Assembly (NCBI RefSeq): GCF_001407835.1
Contig: NZ_CYUO01000004.1
Coordinates: 262,739-326,738 of the forward strand
Source: Lagierella massiliensis
GTDB lineage: Bacteria > Bacillota > Clostridia > Tissierellales > Peptoniphilaceae
Length of the DNA: 64,000 nucleotides
Direction of reading: 5' to 3'
Position numbers and translations under genes: made by a program
The notes under the pieces: model-generated
Databases searched by the model: none
What the model saw: only the letters and a program-made list of their open reading frames with translations
What the model was told of the DNA's origin: nothing
Shown: positions 43,146 through 52,007 of the stretch, one piece after another
How the letters are laid out: the number at the start of each line of letters is the position of its first letter
Numbering within the stretch: position 1 is the stretch's first letter

Positions 43146-44582
43146 ATGTTAGAAAAATACGAACCGAAAGATGTATTATATTGGTTTGAAGAACTTACAA
43201 AAATTCCGAGATGTTCAAAAAATGAAGAAAAAGTAAGTGAATTTGTTTTAAACTTTGCTAAAGAAAGAGGTCTTTATGCAAAGAGAGATGATTTATATAA
43301 TGTAATAGTAAAAAAACCTGCAACTAAGGGTCTTGAAAATGGACCAACAGTAATATTGCAGGGACATATGGACATGGTTTGTGAAAAAACTTTAGACTCA
43401 AATCATGACTTTTGTAAAGATCCTCTTTCACTTAAGGTAGAAGATGGATACCTTATGGCAGATTCTACAACTCTTGGAGCCGATGATGGAATTGCAGTTG
43501 CATATTGTCTTGCTATTTTAGATAGTGATGACATACCTCATTCAAATTTGGAAGTTCTATTTACAACTCAAGAAGAACTTGCCATGGATGGAGCCTCTGC
43601 CGTTAAACAAGAGGACTTGGAAGGTAAGTATCTATTTAACATAGATGGCGAAGTTGAAGGAGATCTTTTAGTTGGATGTGCGGGAGCTTATACAATAACA
43701 TCAAAAAGAAAGATAGAGTTTAGAAAACCTTCATTAGAAAAAGCCTATTCTTTATCTATTTCAGGACTTACTGGAGGACACTCTGGTCAGGAAATTGAAA
43801 AATTTAGAGCAAATTCAATTAAAGTGTTGACAAGACTTCTTGAAGATGTAGATGGAATGGAACTTTCCTATATCGAAGGAGGATCTAAACACAACGCTAT
43901 TCCAATAGTATCAAAAGCATTGCTATATGCAAATGATGAAGCTGTTAAGGAAATAGAAAATAGAATTGAAGAGATAAAATTTGAACATAGAGAAACAGAT
44001 CCTAATCTTGAAGCAACTCTTTCTGAAATAAAAGAACTTCCAGAAAAGGTATGGGATGAAAAAAGTCAAAAAGATGTTCTATCTGCATTCATGGCAATGG
44101 CAGATGGGGTTTTATACATGGACTACGCATTTCCAGGACTTGTTCAAACTTCTATTTCAAATGGCATTTTAAGACAGGAAGAAGACACTATAAGTTTAGT
44201 TGCTCTTTTGAGGTCTTCAATGTTATCATCCCTTCTTGAAACAAAGAAGTCATATGAAATAATTATGAGAGCATTTGGATTTGAAGTTAGTGATGATGGA
44301 GGTTATCCTGCATGGGAATACGATCCTGACTCAAAGCTAAGAAAAATGGGAATTGAAGTTTATAAAGAGATGTATAATGAAGAACCAAATGTACACACTA
44401 TACACTGTGGACTTGAATGTGGAATCTTAAAGAAAAGTCTTACTGAGACAGACATGTTAACATTTGGACCACAAATGTATGATATTCATACCCCAAAAGA
44501 AAGAATTAATCTTGAATCTGTTCAAAGGGTTTGGGAATATACAAAGAGACTTCTTTACAAAGTAAGTAGCTCTGAAAAATAA
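43146..44582 (+). CDS. pepD: Aminoacyl-histidine dipeptidase (M20C)
   Basis: A cytoplasmic zinc dipeptidase of 478 residues with broad activity on dipeptides such as Xaa-His. Metal motifs are visible: LQGHMDMVCEK, TTLGADDGIAVAYCLA, TTQEELAMDGA and NIDGEVEGDL. The lid domain begins near SLSISGLTGGHSGQEI, and the last ligand is in HCGLECG...HTPKE. The length is normal. Together with the adjacent DUF819 transporter it points to peptide use as a carbon and nitrogen source. A terminator follows. Confidence 0.94.
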   Translation: MLEKYEPKDVLYWFEELTKIPRCSKNEEKVSEFVLNFAKERGLYAKRDDLYNVIVKKPATKGLENGPTVILQGHMDMVCEKTLDSNHDFCKDPLSLKVEDGYLMADSTTLGADDGIAVAYCLAILDSDDIPHSNLEVLFTTQEELAMDGASAVKQEDLEGKYLFNIDGEVEGDLLVGCAGAYTITSKRKIEFRKPSLEKAYSLSISGLTGGHSGQEIEKFRANSIKVLTRLLEDVDGMELSYIEGGSKHNAIPIVSKALLYANDEAVKEIENRIEEIKFEHRETDPNLEATLSEIKELPEKVWDEKSQKDVLSAFMAMADGVLYMDYAFPGLVQTSISNGILRQEEDTISLVALLRSSMLSSLLETKKSYEIIMRAFGFEVSDDGGYPAWEYDPDSKLRKMGIEVYKEMYNEEPNVHTIHCGLECGILKKSLTETDMLTFGPQMYDIHTPKERINLESVQRVWEYTKRLLYKVSSSEK

Positions 44583-44584
44583 AA

Positions 44585-44625
44585 TTAAAACTTCCTTGAG
44601 ATTTTCTTGAGGAAGTTTTTTTAAA
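44585..44625 (+). terminator. Terminator after pepD
   Basis: AACTTCCT and AGGAAGTT pair around TGAGATTTTCTTG (which can extend the stem), followed by TTTTTT. Confidence 0.85.
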
Positions 44626-44700
44626 AAAATTTTTCTCTTTAACCTTTATACATTTTCTTTTTCAGTATATAATTGAGTCATAAATATAAAAGGTGATTTT

Positions 44701-45606
44701 ATGAAATGTAAATTTTGCGGAGAAGAATTACAAGAGGGCTATAAATTTTGCACAAATTGTGGAATGCCTATAGCTGAAGAGGAAAATGACAGAGATATTC
44801 CTGAGTACTTTGAAGTGGTAGAAGACCAAAAAGAAAAATCAAAATATGATTTTAGTGAATTTCTTGGAGACTACAAGAGAGAAGAAGAAAAACAAAGGGA
44901 AGAGAGTAAAAGTAAAAGACCTGTTTTCGAAAAGGATTTTACAGATAGTTTAAACGCTAAAGATATAAATAGAGAATCTGAGAATTTCAATGACTTAGAA
45001 GACACTAAGAAGAGAAGACTCTTTGAGAGAACAGAATATAATCTATTTGAGGATATAAATAAAAATAAATCTGCAAGCTCTTATGATGACAATGAGTCTT
45101 CTGGTTTTTTTACTCAATATAAAAATCCGAAGAAAAAAAGAGAAAAGACTACAAAAAAAATTAATAGGGAAGAAAACTCTGAAGTGAATAGAAATTTTTA
45201 TGTGGAAGAAGAGTATGTTCCAGAGGGTTATATATCTAAAGAGGAATTAAAACGCGTTCGTAAGAAGGATAGAAACAGAAGTATTTTTCACATTGTGTTC
45301 AACATCTTCATTGTAGTTATAGCTGGAGTTATTTCTTACTTTGCATGCCCTTCAATACAAAGATTTTTAGGAGAGACTATGGGGATTTTTCTTCATATTC
45401 CTGAAAAATTTTTCCTTTTGATGTTGTATTTGGCAATTTTATTTTTGCTGATACCTTTCTTTAAGTGTAAGGGAAAGGCTAAGGTTATTTTGTTGATACT
45501 TTCAATACTAATAAGTTGGACATTAATTGGATGGATTGTTTTAATGATTGTAGCAAGTTTATCTAATAGAAAGTGGGATAAAAAAGTTAAGAATATTGCC
45601 ATATAG
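44701..45606 (+). CDS. Zinc-ribbon protein with charged linker and C-terminal helices
   Basis: A 301-residue protein. The N-terminal zinc ribbon is CKFCGEELQEGYKFCTNCG. A long, charged, probably disordered stretch (about 25-195), rich in Glu, Lys and Asp, follows. The C-terminal part has three helices (about 202-222, 235-255, 262-292). It shares layout and the AGGTGATTTT-ATG start region with the protein at 23502, but the membrane domains differ. The function is unknown. Confidence 0.7.
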   Translation: MKCKFCGEELQEGYKFCTNCGMPIAEEENDRDIPEYFEVVEDQKEKSKYDFSEFLGDYKREEEKQREESKSKRPVFEKDFTDSLNAKDINRESENFNDLEDTKKRRLFERTEYNLFEDINKNKSASSYDDNESSGFFTQYKNPKKKREKTTKKINREENSEVNRNFYVEEEYVPEGYISKEELKRVRKKDRNRSIFHIVFNIFIVVIAGVISYFACPSIQRFLGETMGIFLHIPEKFFLLMLYLAILFLLIPFFKCKGKAKVILLILSILISWTLIGWIVLMIVASLSNRKWDKKVKNIAI

Positions 45607-45611
45607 TATTG

Positions 45612-45850
45612 GAAAAAGATTGTTCTTATGATAAGATAGTTCTACCTGAGAAAAGAAATAGTACTTTAATCAAGCTTTTAGAGAGAAAGTGGCTGGTGAA
45701 AACTTTTGGCGTAGTTGAAGGAACCTATCTTGGAGGTTGCAATGAAAATTGTAGGGTTGTGCCTTATAGCTTATGAGAGATTATTAATTTAATTTAAAAG
45801 AAGTGGTACCGCGTAACCTTTCGCCTTCTGGTGGGAGGTTTTTTTATTTG
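45612..45850 (+). promoter_or_regulatory. T-box leader (proline) with terminator
   Basis: The leader of proS has the T-box landmarks in order: AGTA bulge, AGAGAG, GGCTGGTGAAAAC, a specifier region GGAACCTATC with CCT (Pro, 45724-45726), and the T-box AAGTGGTACCGCG (45801-45813), whose TGGT pairs with the tRNA acceptor end. A terminator follows: AACCTTTCGCC and GGTGGGAGGTT around TTCT, then TTTTTT. Uncharged tRNA-Pro is expected to favour the antiterminator and switch proS on. The codon assignment is inferred from position and the gene downstream. Confidence 0.88.
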
Positions 45851-45882
45851 TAATTTTATTTGTAATATAGGAGGAAATAATT

Positions 45883-47625
45883 ATGAAAATGTCTAAATTT
45901 TATATGCCGACTTTAAGAGAAGACCCGGCAGATGCTGAAATTGCAAGTCATAAATTGCTATTAAGAGGTGGAATGATAAGACGAAGTGCTTCAGGAATTT
46001 ATTCTTACTTACCTATGGGATATAGAGTTGTAAGAAAAATTGAAAACATAGTGAGAGAAGAGATGGACAACTTTGGAGCACAAGAGATACTTATGTCTGC
46101 ACTTCAACCAAGAGAAATTTGGGAGATGTCTGGAAGGTGGAAAACTTTTGGACCAGAGATGTTTAAATTAAGAGATAGAAATGACAGAGAGTTTTGCCTT
46201 GGACCAACAGCTGAAGAGTATTTTACAGATCTTATCAAGGGTGAGTTAAAGAGTTATAAGCAACTTCCACTAAACATCTATCAAATTCAACATAAGTATA
46301 GAGACGAAAAGAGACCAAGATTTGGTATAAACAGATCAAGAGAATTTATTATGAAAGACGCCTACACATTTGATACTTGTGAAGAGGATTTGAAAAAGGC
46401 ATATGATAATATGTGGAGAGCCTATGAAGTTATATTTGATAGACTTGAAATTGATTATAAAGTTGTTGCAGGTGACAGTGGAGCAATGGGTGGAAATAAC
46501 TCCCACGAATTTATTGCCCTTTCTGAAACTGGCGAAGGTGTAATCTTCTATAGCGAAGGTTCTGAGTTTGCAGCGACAGATGAAAAGGCACCTGTTTACT
46601 ATGAAATCAATGAAGAAAATATTGGGGAGGAAGAACTTACAAAAGAATTTACTCCAAATTGCAAGACTATTGAAGATGTATCCAAATTTACACAAGTAAA
46701 AGAAAGTCATTGTGCAAAGGCAGTTGACCTTATGGTGCAAGGAAAGCCTGTATTAGTTATAATTCCTGGCGATAGAGAACTTAATATGGCAAAACTCATC
46801 AGCTACTTAAAAGTTCCAGAACATGAAATCGAAATGATGGAAGACATTGACATTGAAGAGAGATTAAACTCAGTACCAGGGTTCACGGGACCAACTTCAG
46901 ATATTCCTGAAGAGGTTAGAATTCTTATTGATGAAAGAGTAACAAAGATGAAAAATCTTGTAATTGGTGCAAATGAAAAGGACTACCACTACAAGAACGC
47001 AAACTTCAAGAGAGACTTTGATGGCGAAGTTGTTAAAGACCTTCTAATGATTAGAGAGGGGGATATTGACCCTGAAACTAAAATGCCACTTAAATCTGCA
47101 AGGGGAATTGAAGTTGGAAATATATTCCAGTTAGGACAAAAGTATTCAAAGTCAATGAATGCCACATTCTTAGATGAAAATGGAAAGGAACAATATTTTT
47201 ACATGGGAAGTTATGGTATAGGAATTACAAGAACCGTAACTGCAATTATTGAACAAAACCATGACGATAAGGGAATTATTTGGCCACTAATAGTTGCACC
47301 ATACCACGCAATAATCTCTGTGCTTAACACAAAGGATGACACACAAATGGAACTTGGAACAAAGCTTTATGAAGAGCTTAGACTAAAGGGCGTTGAAGTT
47401 ATTCTTGACGACAGAAAGGAAAGAGCTGGAGTAAAATTTAACGATAGAGATTTAATAGGAATCCCTCTTAGAATAACAGTTGGAAAGAGAGCAGAAGAAA
47501 ATATAGTTGAGTACTCAACCAGAAGCGAAATGGAAAATAGAGACATCACCAGCGAAGAAGCAATTGAAGAAGTGATGAATGAAATTTCAAAATCTTTAAA
47601 ATGCTTGGATAATTTCTATAGATAA
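45883..47625 (+). CDS. proS: Prolyl-tRNA synthetase, bacterial type with editing domain
   Basis: Charges tRNA-Pro. The 580-residue length and the insertion between motifs 2 and 3 (about 225-390, the INS editing domain, with TQVKESHCAKAVDLM and GAN) mark the bacterial form. Class II motifs are visible: GIYSYLPMGYRVV, FCLGPTAEEYFTDL, YRDEKRPRFGINRSREFIMKDAY and GSYGIGITRTVTAI. The anticodon-binding domain has ILDDRKERAGVKFNDRDLIGIPLRITVGKRA. The start follows AGGAGG. Expression is controlled by the T-box upstream. Confidence 0.96.
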   Translation: MKMSKFYMPTLREDPADAEIASHKLLLRGGMIRRSASGIYSYLPMGYRVVRKIENIVREEMDNFGAQEILMSALQPREIWEMSGRWKTFGPEMFKLRDRNDREFCLGPTAEEYFTDLIKGELKSYKQLPLNIYQIQHKYRDEKRPRFGINRSREFIMKDAYTFDTCEEDLKKAYDNMWRAYEVIFDRLEIDYKVVAGDSGAMGGNNSHEFIALSETGEGVIFYSEGSEFAATDEKAPVYYEINEENIGEEELTKEFTPNCKTIEDVSKFTQVKESHCAKAVDLMVQGKPVLVIIPGDRELNMAKLISYLKVPEHEIEMMEDIDIEERLNSVPGFTGPTSDIPEEVRILIDERVTKMKNLVIGANEKDYHYKNANFKRDFDGEVVKDLLMIREGDIDPETKMPLKSARGIEVGNIFQLGQKYSKSMNATFLDENGKEQYFYMGSYGIGITRTVTAIIEQNHDDKGIIWPLIVAPYHAIISVLNTKDDTQMELGTKLYEELRLKGVEVILDDRKERAGVKFNDRDLIGIPLRITVGKRAEENIVEYSTRSEMENRDITSEEAIEEVMNEISKSLKCLDNFYR

Positions 47626-47714
47626 TTTAAAGATTTATAGTCCCACTGTATTTATTGATTGGTATAATACTAAAAGGGTATATATATCAGGAAAATAATT
47701 TATAGGAGGCAAGA

Positions 47715-48830
47715 ATGAAGAAAAAACTATTATTAGTTGCACTTTTTCTATGTTTTGCGGTAGGCTTTACAGCTTGTAATAAAAAAGACAACACAGATGA
47801 AACAAGTACACCACAAACGCAAGCACCGACTGAAACAGAAGCTGCAACAGAAGAAACTGAAAAGGAAAAGGAGGAAGCTGAAGAATTATCAGGAAGAGTT
47901 ACTCAAAACTTTGATCTTTCAAATCATGATTCAAAGGAATCTGCAAGACTTTGGATTCCATATGCAAAATCAGATGAATATCAAAACATTTCGAATGAAG
48001 AGATAACAATTGACGAAGAAGTTGGAACAGCATCTGTTGAAGAAGACGAACTTGGAAACAAGATGATATACGTTGAATTCAAACCAGAAGCAAAGGAAAA
48101 GAAAGTTAGCTATTCATTTGACGTAACAAGAAAAGAAGCTTTAAGACCTGAAATAAAACCAGAAGAGGAAATAAATACAGAAGAATTTAAAGAATATCTT
48201 AAAGACTCAAAACTTCTTAACATAAACGGTCCAATCAAAGAAGAAGCTATGAAGATAGTTGAAGGCAAAGATACTGTTGAAGAAAAAGTAAAAGCAATCT
48301 ATGACTGGATTTATGAAAACATGATTAGAGATAACGACGTTATAGGATGTGGTCAAGGAGATGTTGACGAACTACTTACAACAAAGGCTGGTAAATGTAC
48401 TGATATAGGATCAGTATTTGTGGCAATGTGTAGAGCAACAGGAATTCCTGCAAGAGAAACATTCGGTGTTAGACTTAGCAAGGACGACACAGCGGACATA
48501 ACAAAGTCACAACACTGCTGGGTTGAATACTATCAACCAGGAACTGGCTGGTTCCCAATAGACATTGCCGATGTATTAAAGGGATGTCTAACAGACAATC
48601 TTGAAAAGGACAGCAAAGAAGCACTTGAATTAAAAGATTACTTCTATGGAAATTGGGACGCAGTTAGAGTTGGTTTTACAAAAGGAAGAGATATAAACCT
48701 ACAACCAAAACAAGCTGGAGAACCACTTAACCAATTTGGTTATCCATATGCAGAAATAGATGGAAATGCATTAGACTTTTATAAAGCAGATGAATTTATT
48801 TACCAATTCAACTGGGAAAAAGCAAAATAA
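47715..48830 (+). CDS. Transglutaminase-like lipoprotein
   Basis: A 371-residue surface lipoprotein. The lipobox ends in VGFTAC (Cys21), followed by a long Thr/Glu linker. The middle part (about 65-150) is a beta-rich domain of unknown type. The C-terminal transglutaminase-like protease domain (about 185-300) has the triad: Cys in AGKCTDIGSVF, His in SQHCWVEYY and Asp in WFPIDIADV. Such proteins may cut or cross-link peptides on the surface. AGGAGG precedes the ATG. Confidence 0.87.
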   Translation: MKKKLLLVALFLCFAVGFTACNKKDNTDETSTPQTQAPTETEAATEETEKEKEEAEELSGRVTQNFDLSNHDSKESARLWIPYAKSDEYQNISNEEITIDEEVGTASVEEDELGNKMIYVEFKPEAKEKKVSYSFDVTRKEALRPEIKPEEEINTEEFKEYLKDSKLLNINGPIKEEAMKIVEGKDTVEEKVKAIYDWIYENMIRDNDVIGCGQGDVDELLTTKAGKCTDIGSVFVAMCRATGIPARETFGVRLSKDDTADITKSQHCWVEYYQPGTGWFPIDIADVLKGCLTDNLEKDSKEALELKDYFYGNWDAVRVGFTKGRDINLQPKQAGEPLNQFGYPYAEIDGNALDFYKADEFIYQFNWEKAK

Positions 48831-48836
48831 TTTTTT

Positions 48837-48873
48837 TAAAGCTATTGAGTAAGCAATTCTCAATAGCTTTTTG
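48837..48873 (+). terminator. Terminator after the transglutaminase lipoprotein
   Basis: AAAGCTATTGAG and CTCAATAGCTTT pair around TAAGCAATT and run into T residues. Confidence 0.88.
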
Positions 48874-48968
48874 TATTTAATAAATATAGAAAATTACGTA
48901 AAATAAGTGTAATGATATCAAAATTGGGTAGTTATAAAATAACATAAAAAATAAAGGTAGTGGTAATT

Positions 48969-49229
48969 ATGAAGAATAGAATCGAAGAATTTAGAAAACC
49001 TTTAGGACTTTCACAACACAGATTGGGAAAAAAAGTAGGCGTTTCAAGAGTGAGTATAAACAAGATTGAAAACGAAAAAACTATCCCAAATCTGAAGCTT
49101 GCGATGATGATTTCACAGGCATTAGATAAGTGCCTATATGAAGTTTTTGATCTTGATGGCACTGGAAAATATCAATGTCCATGCTCTAAGAATAAGCGTG
49201 GACGTAAAAATAAGGAACAAAGTCGCTAA
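48969..49229 (+). CDS. Small XRE-family regulator
   Basis: An 86-residue DNA-binding protein. The helix-turn-helix is NRIEEFRKPLGLSQHRLGKKVGVSRVSINKIENEKTIPNLKLAMMISQALD, close to the Cro/CopG-like XRE family found next to toxins and in phage-like genes. The C-terminal tail has a CPCSKNKRGRKNKE cysteine/lysine patch. The ATG at 48969 follows AAAGGTAGTGG. Its stop overlaps the start of the cysteine peptidase-like gene (TAATG), so the two form a tight pair. Confidence 0.85.
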   Translation: MKNRIEEFRKPLGLSQHRLGKKVGVSRVSINKIENEKTIPNLKLAMMISQALDKCLYEVFDLDGTGKYQCPCSKNKRGRKNKEQSR

Positions 49230-49783
49230 TGACAACTTCAAAAAAAGGTTTAGGCTCCAAAGGGAGCTTCTACATACCTGACCACGAAATTATAAAATAT
49301 TGTAAATACCCTAAAAATATTAACGGAACATGTGGTTATACCGCAGCATGTATACTTCTTAATTATTGGGAGAAGAGGTGTGGAGGTTACATCCCAGAAA
49401 AATTTTTAAAGGATTCCCAGTTAAAATTGGATGGAAATACATTACAAGATGAACTGAGAAACTATTCTAAATTTGATAGGAGTTGGGCAAGAAGTATTAG
49501 CCATGCCACAAATAACTACCTTAGAAAATATGGACTGAAGGGAAGAGCTAGTTTCAATTTATTTAGTACTGGCATAGAAAAGAGTTTACTAAGAGGATTC
49601 CCAGTAATAGCCTTCGGATATATTAAAGACGAGAGCAAAAAAAATAAATATATATTTCATGCAGTAACCATCTATGGAAAGAAAGGTGACAAATACATTT
49701 GCCATTATGGATGGAGAGGTTACGAAGAAGTGCTTTTAGAAAAGAGAATAATAGGATCAACAATGTTATTTAATCCTTTCTAA
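49229..49783 (+). CDS. C39-like cysteine peptidase family protein
   Basis: A 184-residue protein without a signal peptide. The papain-like fold is suggested by Cys35 in NGTCGYTAACILLNYW and His144 in IFHAVTIYG, followed by the YICHYGW strand with His159 that is common in peptidase C39-like proteins. It is translationally coupled to the XRE regulator. It could be an effector or toxin under XRE control, a maturation protease, or a degraded exoprotein lacking its signal; none of these is proven. Confidence 0.7.
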   Translation: MTTSKKGLGSKGSFYIPDHEIIKYCKYPKNINGTCGYTAACILLNYWEKRCGGYIPEKFLKDSQLKLDGNTLQDELRNYSKFDRSWARSISHATNNYLRKYGLKGRASFNLFSTGIEKSLLRGFPVIAFGYIKDESKKNKYIFHAVTIYGKKGDKYICHYGWRGYEEVLLEKRIIGSTMLFNPF

Positions 49784-49807
49784 ATAAAATAATTGTTGTA
49801 AAAGGAT

Positions 49808-49856
49808 ATAACACTTATAAGAAAAACCAAAAAATCTTATAGGTGTTATTTTTTAT
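49808..49856 (+). terminator. Terminator after the C39-like gene
   Basis: AACACTTATAAGA and TCTTATAGGTGTT pair around a loop of about 11 bases, followed by ATTTTTTATTT. Confidence 0.85.
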
Positions 49857-49966
49857 TTGCATACTAAGACCAAGCTATTTATACGCCTATATGATATAAT
49901 AATAAGAAATATATTTTTGAAATTTGGTATGAGTTAAGCTTTAGGAAAACATTTACGGAGGAAGCT

Positions 49967-51529
49967 ATGAAAAAACTAATCAAACAGACAGTGGCACTAA
50001 CACTATCAGTGGCAATTGCAGGTTCCACAATTGGAATGGCAACAACAAGCTTTGCAGAAGAATTAAAAGGGACAAAAAAAGTTAGAGAACTAAAAGTAGA
50101 CAGAATCTCTGGAAAGAATAGATACGAAACATCAGCAAAAATTTCAAGAGACTATGCCACAGTGGGAGGAAAAATCTTAGTAGCATCAGGAGAAAACTAC
50201 GCAGACGCACTATCAGGTTCCCCACTATCAGGAGAAATAGACGCACCGATACTATTAACATCAGAAAAAGAAACACCAGCAGCAGTAAAAGCAGAAATAA
50301 AAAGAATTAATCCAACAAAGACATATGTCTTAGGAGGAAATTCATCAGTATCAACATCACAACTTAACACAATACCAAATAGCCAAAGAATTGCAGGAAA
50401 AGATAGAATAGAAACAGCAATCAAAGTAAACGAACTGAGAAAAGAAAATAGCACACTTGAAGGCGAAGCAATCTACAATGCATTCAACTATCCAGATGCC
50501 CTATCAGCAGGACCCCTTGCAAGAGCAATGAAGCTTGAATTAATACCAGTAGAAAAAGCAAACAGCCCAAAATATATCTTTGGAGGAACCTCCACAGTAA
50601 GATATAGCGGAGCAGTGGAAAAGAGATTTTCAGGAAGCGATAGATACAAAACATCAGTAGACATAGCAAAGAAATTTGCTGAAGTAAATGGAGGAATAAA
50701 GAAAGTTGTAATTGCATCAGGAGAAGACTACCCAGATGCACTATCATCATCAATCGTTTCAAAAGCAGAAAACGCACCAATACTTTTAGTTAGAAACAAC
50801 AAACTACCAGAAGAAGTAGGAAAGTTTATAAAAGAGAACAAAGTTGAAAAGGCCATTGTTATAGGTGGAACTTCATCTGTTTCTAATGGAGTTATTGAAG
50901 AGCTTAAAGCTGTTTATAACATTGATGCTTCTGAATTTAAGGAAGCGTTTAATAATGACGAGTACATTGACTTACGAGAAATAGAAAAAGAGATGGTTAA
51001 GCTTGTAAATAATCTTAGGGCAGAAAATGGAGTGGCTCCTCTTGAAATCTCTGAAATAAATAGGAAAGAGACCATGATACGTGCTTCTGAAATGGCAGAG
51101 TATGGAAATATAACTGTAAAAGGAGTTCCTCATGCAAGACCTGATGGTAGTAAATGGATTACTGCATTTAATGAAGGTATCGCCCATGGAGAAAATATGT
51201 TAATCTATCCTTTGAGTTTCTATAAAGGTAAATTGTATGGTGGATTTTCAACTGATTTTAACAGTCCAGAAAAAATAGCGAAAGTTCTTTTTGATTTGTG
51301 GTATAATTCACCAGGTCATAAAGCCAATATGCTAAGGGAAAGTTTTAAGACAATGTCCCTTGGAGTTCAAGTAAATGAAACTGGTAAAGGGGTAGAACCT
51401 TTTTACAGCAAAAATCAAGTTATGTTTATGATGGTAGGTGTTCAAATATTTAGTTCATATACCGATGATGAAATAATTGAACTTAAAAAGAATGGGCCAA
51501 TTGAAATTGAAGGAATTTATTTTGAATAA
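49967..51529 (+). CDS. CWB2 surface protein with CAP (SCP) domain
   Basis: A secreted 520-residue wall protein. The signal peptide ends near SFAEE (about 30). Three CWB2 modules follow (about 42-135, 138-225, 226-325) with RISGKNRYETSAK, ASGENYADALSGS and IGGTSSVSNGV-type motifs; the middle one is shortened. The C-terminal CAP domain (about 345-495) has VNNLRAENG, HARPDGS, GENML and WYNSPGHKANML. The CWB2 part uses mostly A-ended codons, while from about nt 50840 T-ended codons are common, so the gene may be a mosaic. Confidence 0.9.
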   Translation: MKKLIKQTVALTLSVAIAGSTIGMATTSFAEELKGTKKVRELKVDRISGKNRYETSAKISRDYATVGGKILVASGENYADALSGSPLSGEIDAPILLTSEKETPAAVKAEIKRINPTKTYVLGGNSSVSTSQLNTIPNSQRIAGKDRIETAIKVNELRKENSTLEGEAIYNAFNYPDALSAGPLARAMKLELIPVEKANSPKYIFGGTSTVRYSGAVEKRFSGSDRYKTSVDIAKKFAEVNGGIKKVVIASGEDYPDALSSSIVSKAENAPILLVRNNKLPEEVGKFIKENKVEKAIVIGGTSSVSNGVIEELKAVYNIDASEFKEAFNNDEYIDLREIEKEMVKLVNNLRAENGVAPLEISEINRKETMIRASEMAEYGNITVKGVPHARPDGSKWITAFNEGIAHGENMLIYPLSFYKGKLYGGFSTDFNSPEKIAKVLFDLWYNSPGHKANMLRESFKTMSLGVQVNETGKGVEPFYSKNQVMFMMVGVQIFSSYTDDEIIELKKNGPIEIEGIYFE

Positions 51530-51538
51530 AGAATAAAA

Positions 51539-51566
51539 GAGTAGTGTAACGCTGCTCTTTTTATTT
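51539..51566 (+). terminator. Terminator after the CWB2-CAP gene
   Basis: AGAGTAGTGT and ACGCTGCTCT form a stem with G-U pairs and a very small loop, followed by TTTTATTT. Confidence 0.7.
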
Positions 51567-51834
51567 CAGGAGCTTTAGCAGGATTTTCTCTGGAACTTTT
51601 AGCAGTTATACTTACAGATATTTATCATTATATTAATGATTTTTTCATAAGTAAAGGATTTGTTCCATATCAATTTCCATTTTTCGGAGGACTTATATGG
51701 GGTGGTATAACTTTTTAGGCTATATGTTTGAAGTACTTTCCATAATTTATATGACTTTAAAATCTTGGCGAAAAGATGATAATAACAGAGTCAATTTCAT
51801 AAAGTCTTTATTGATAGGTCTTAATTGTAGTTGA
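51566..51834 (+). pseudogene. Remnants of a membrane protein gene
   Basis: This is the coding trace in an otherwise gene-free stretch (51530-52007). 51566-51718 is open and would encode a hydrophobic piece (GALAGFSLELLAVILTDIY, then FPFFGGLIWGGITF) but lacks a start codon. An overlapping frame, 51697-51834, begins with ATG and gives MGWYNFLGYMFEVLSIIY and then a charged tail. A third hydrophobic piece (KYIIIVFPILCSIFSFAAYY) lies near 51878-51956. Together they look like pieces of one or two decayed membrane proteins. No family was recognised. Confidence 0.4.
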
Positions 51835-52007
51835 TATAAAGAAAGAATAGGATTATAAATAAAAGAAAAAGCTGGAATTAAATATATTATAATAGTATTT
51901 CCAATATTGTGCTCAATATTTTCTTTTGCTGCTTACTATCTATATTTGCATTAATACAAGTGTTCTGCTATTATTGATAGATGTTAATAAAAAAGAAGTG
52001 GGGAGAC

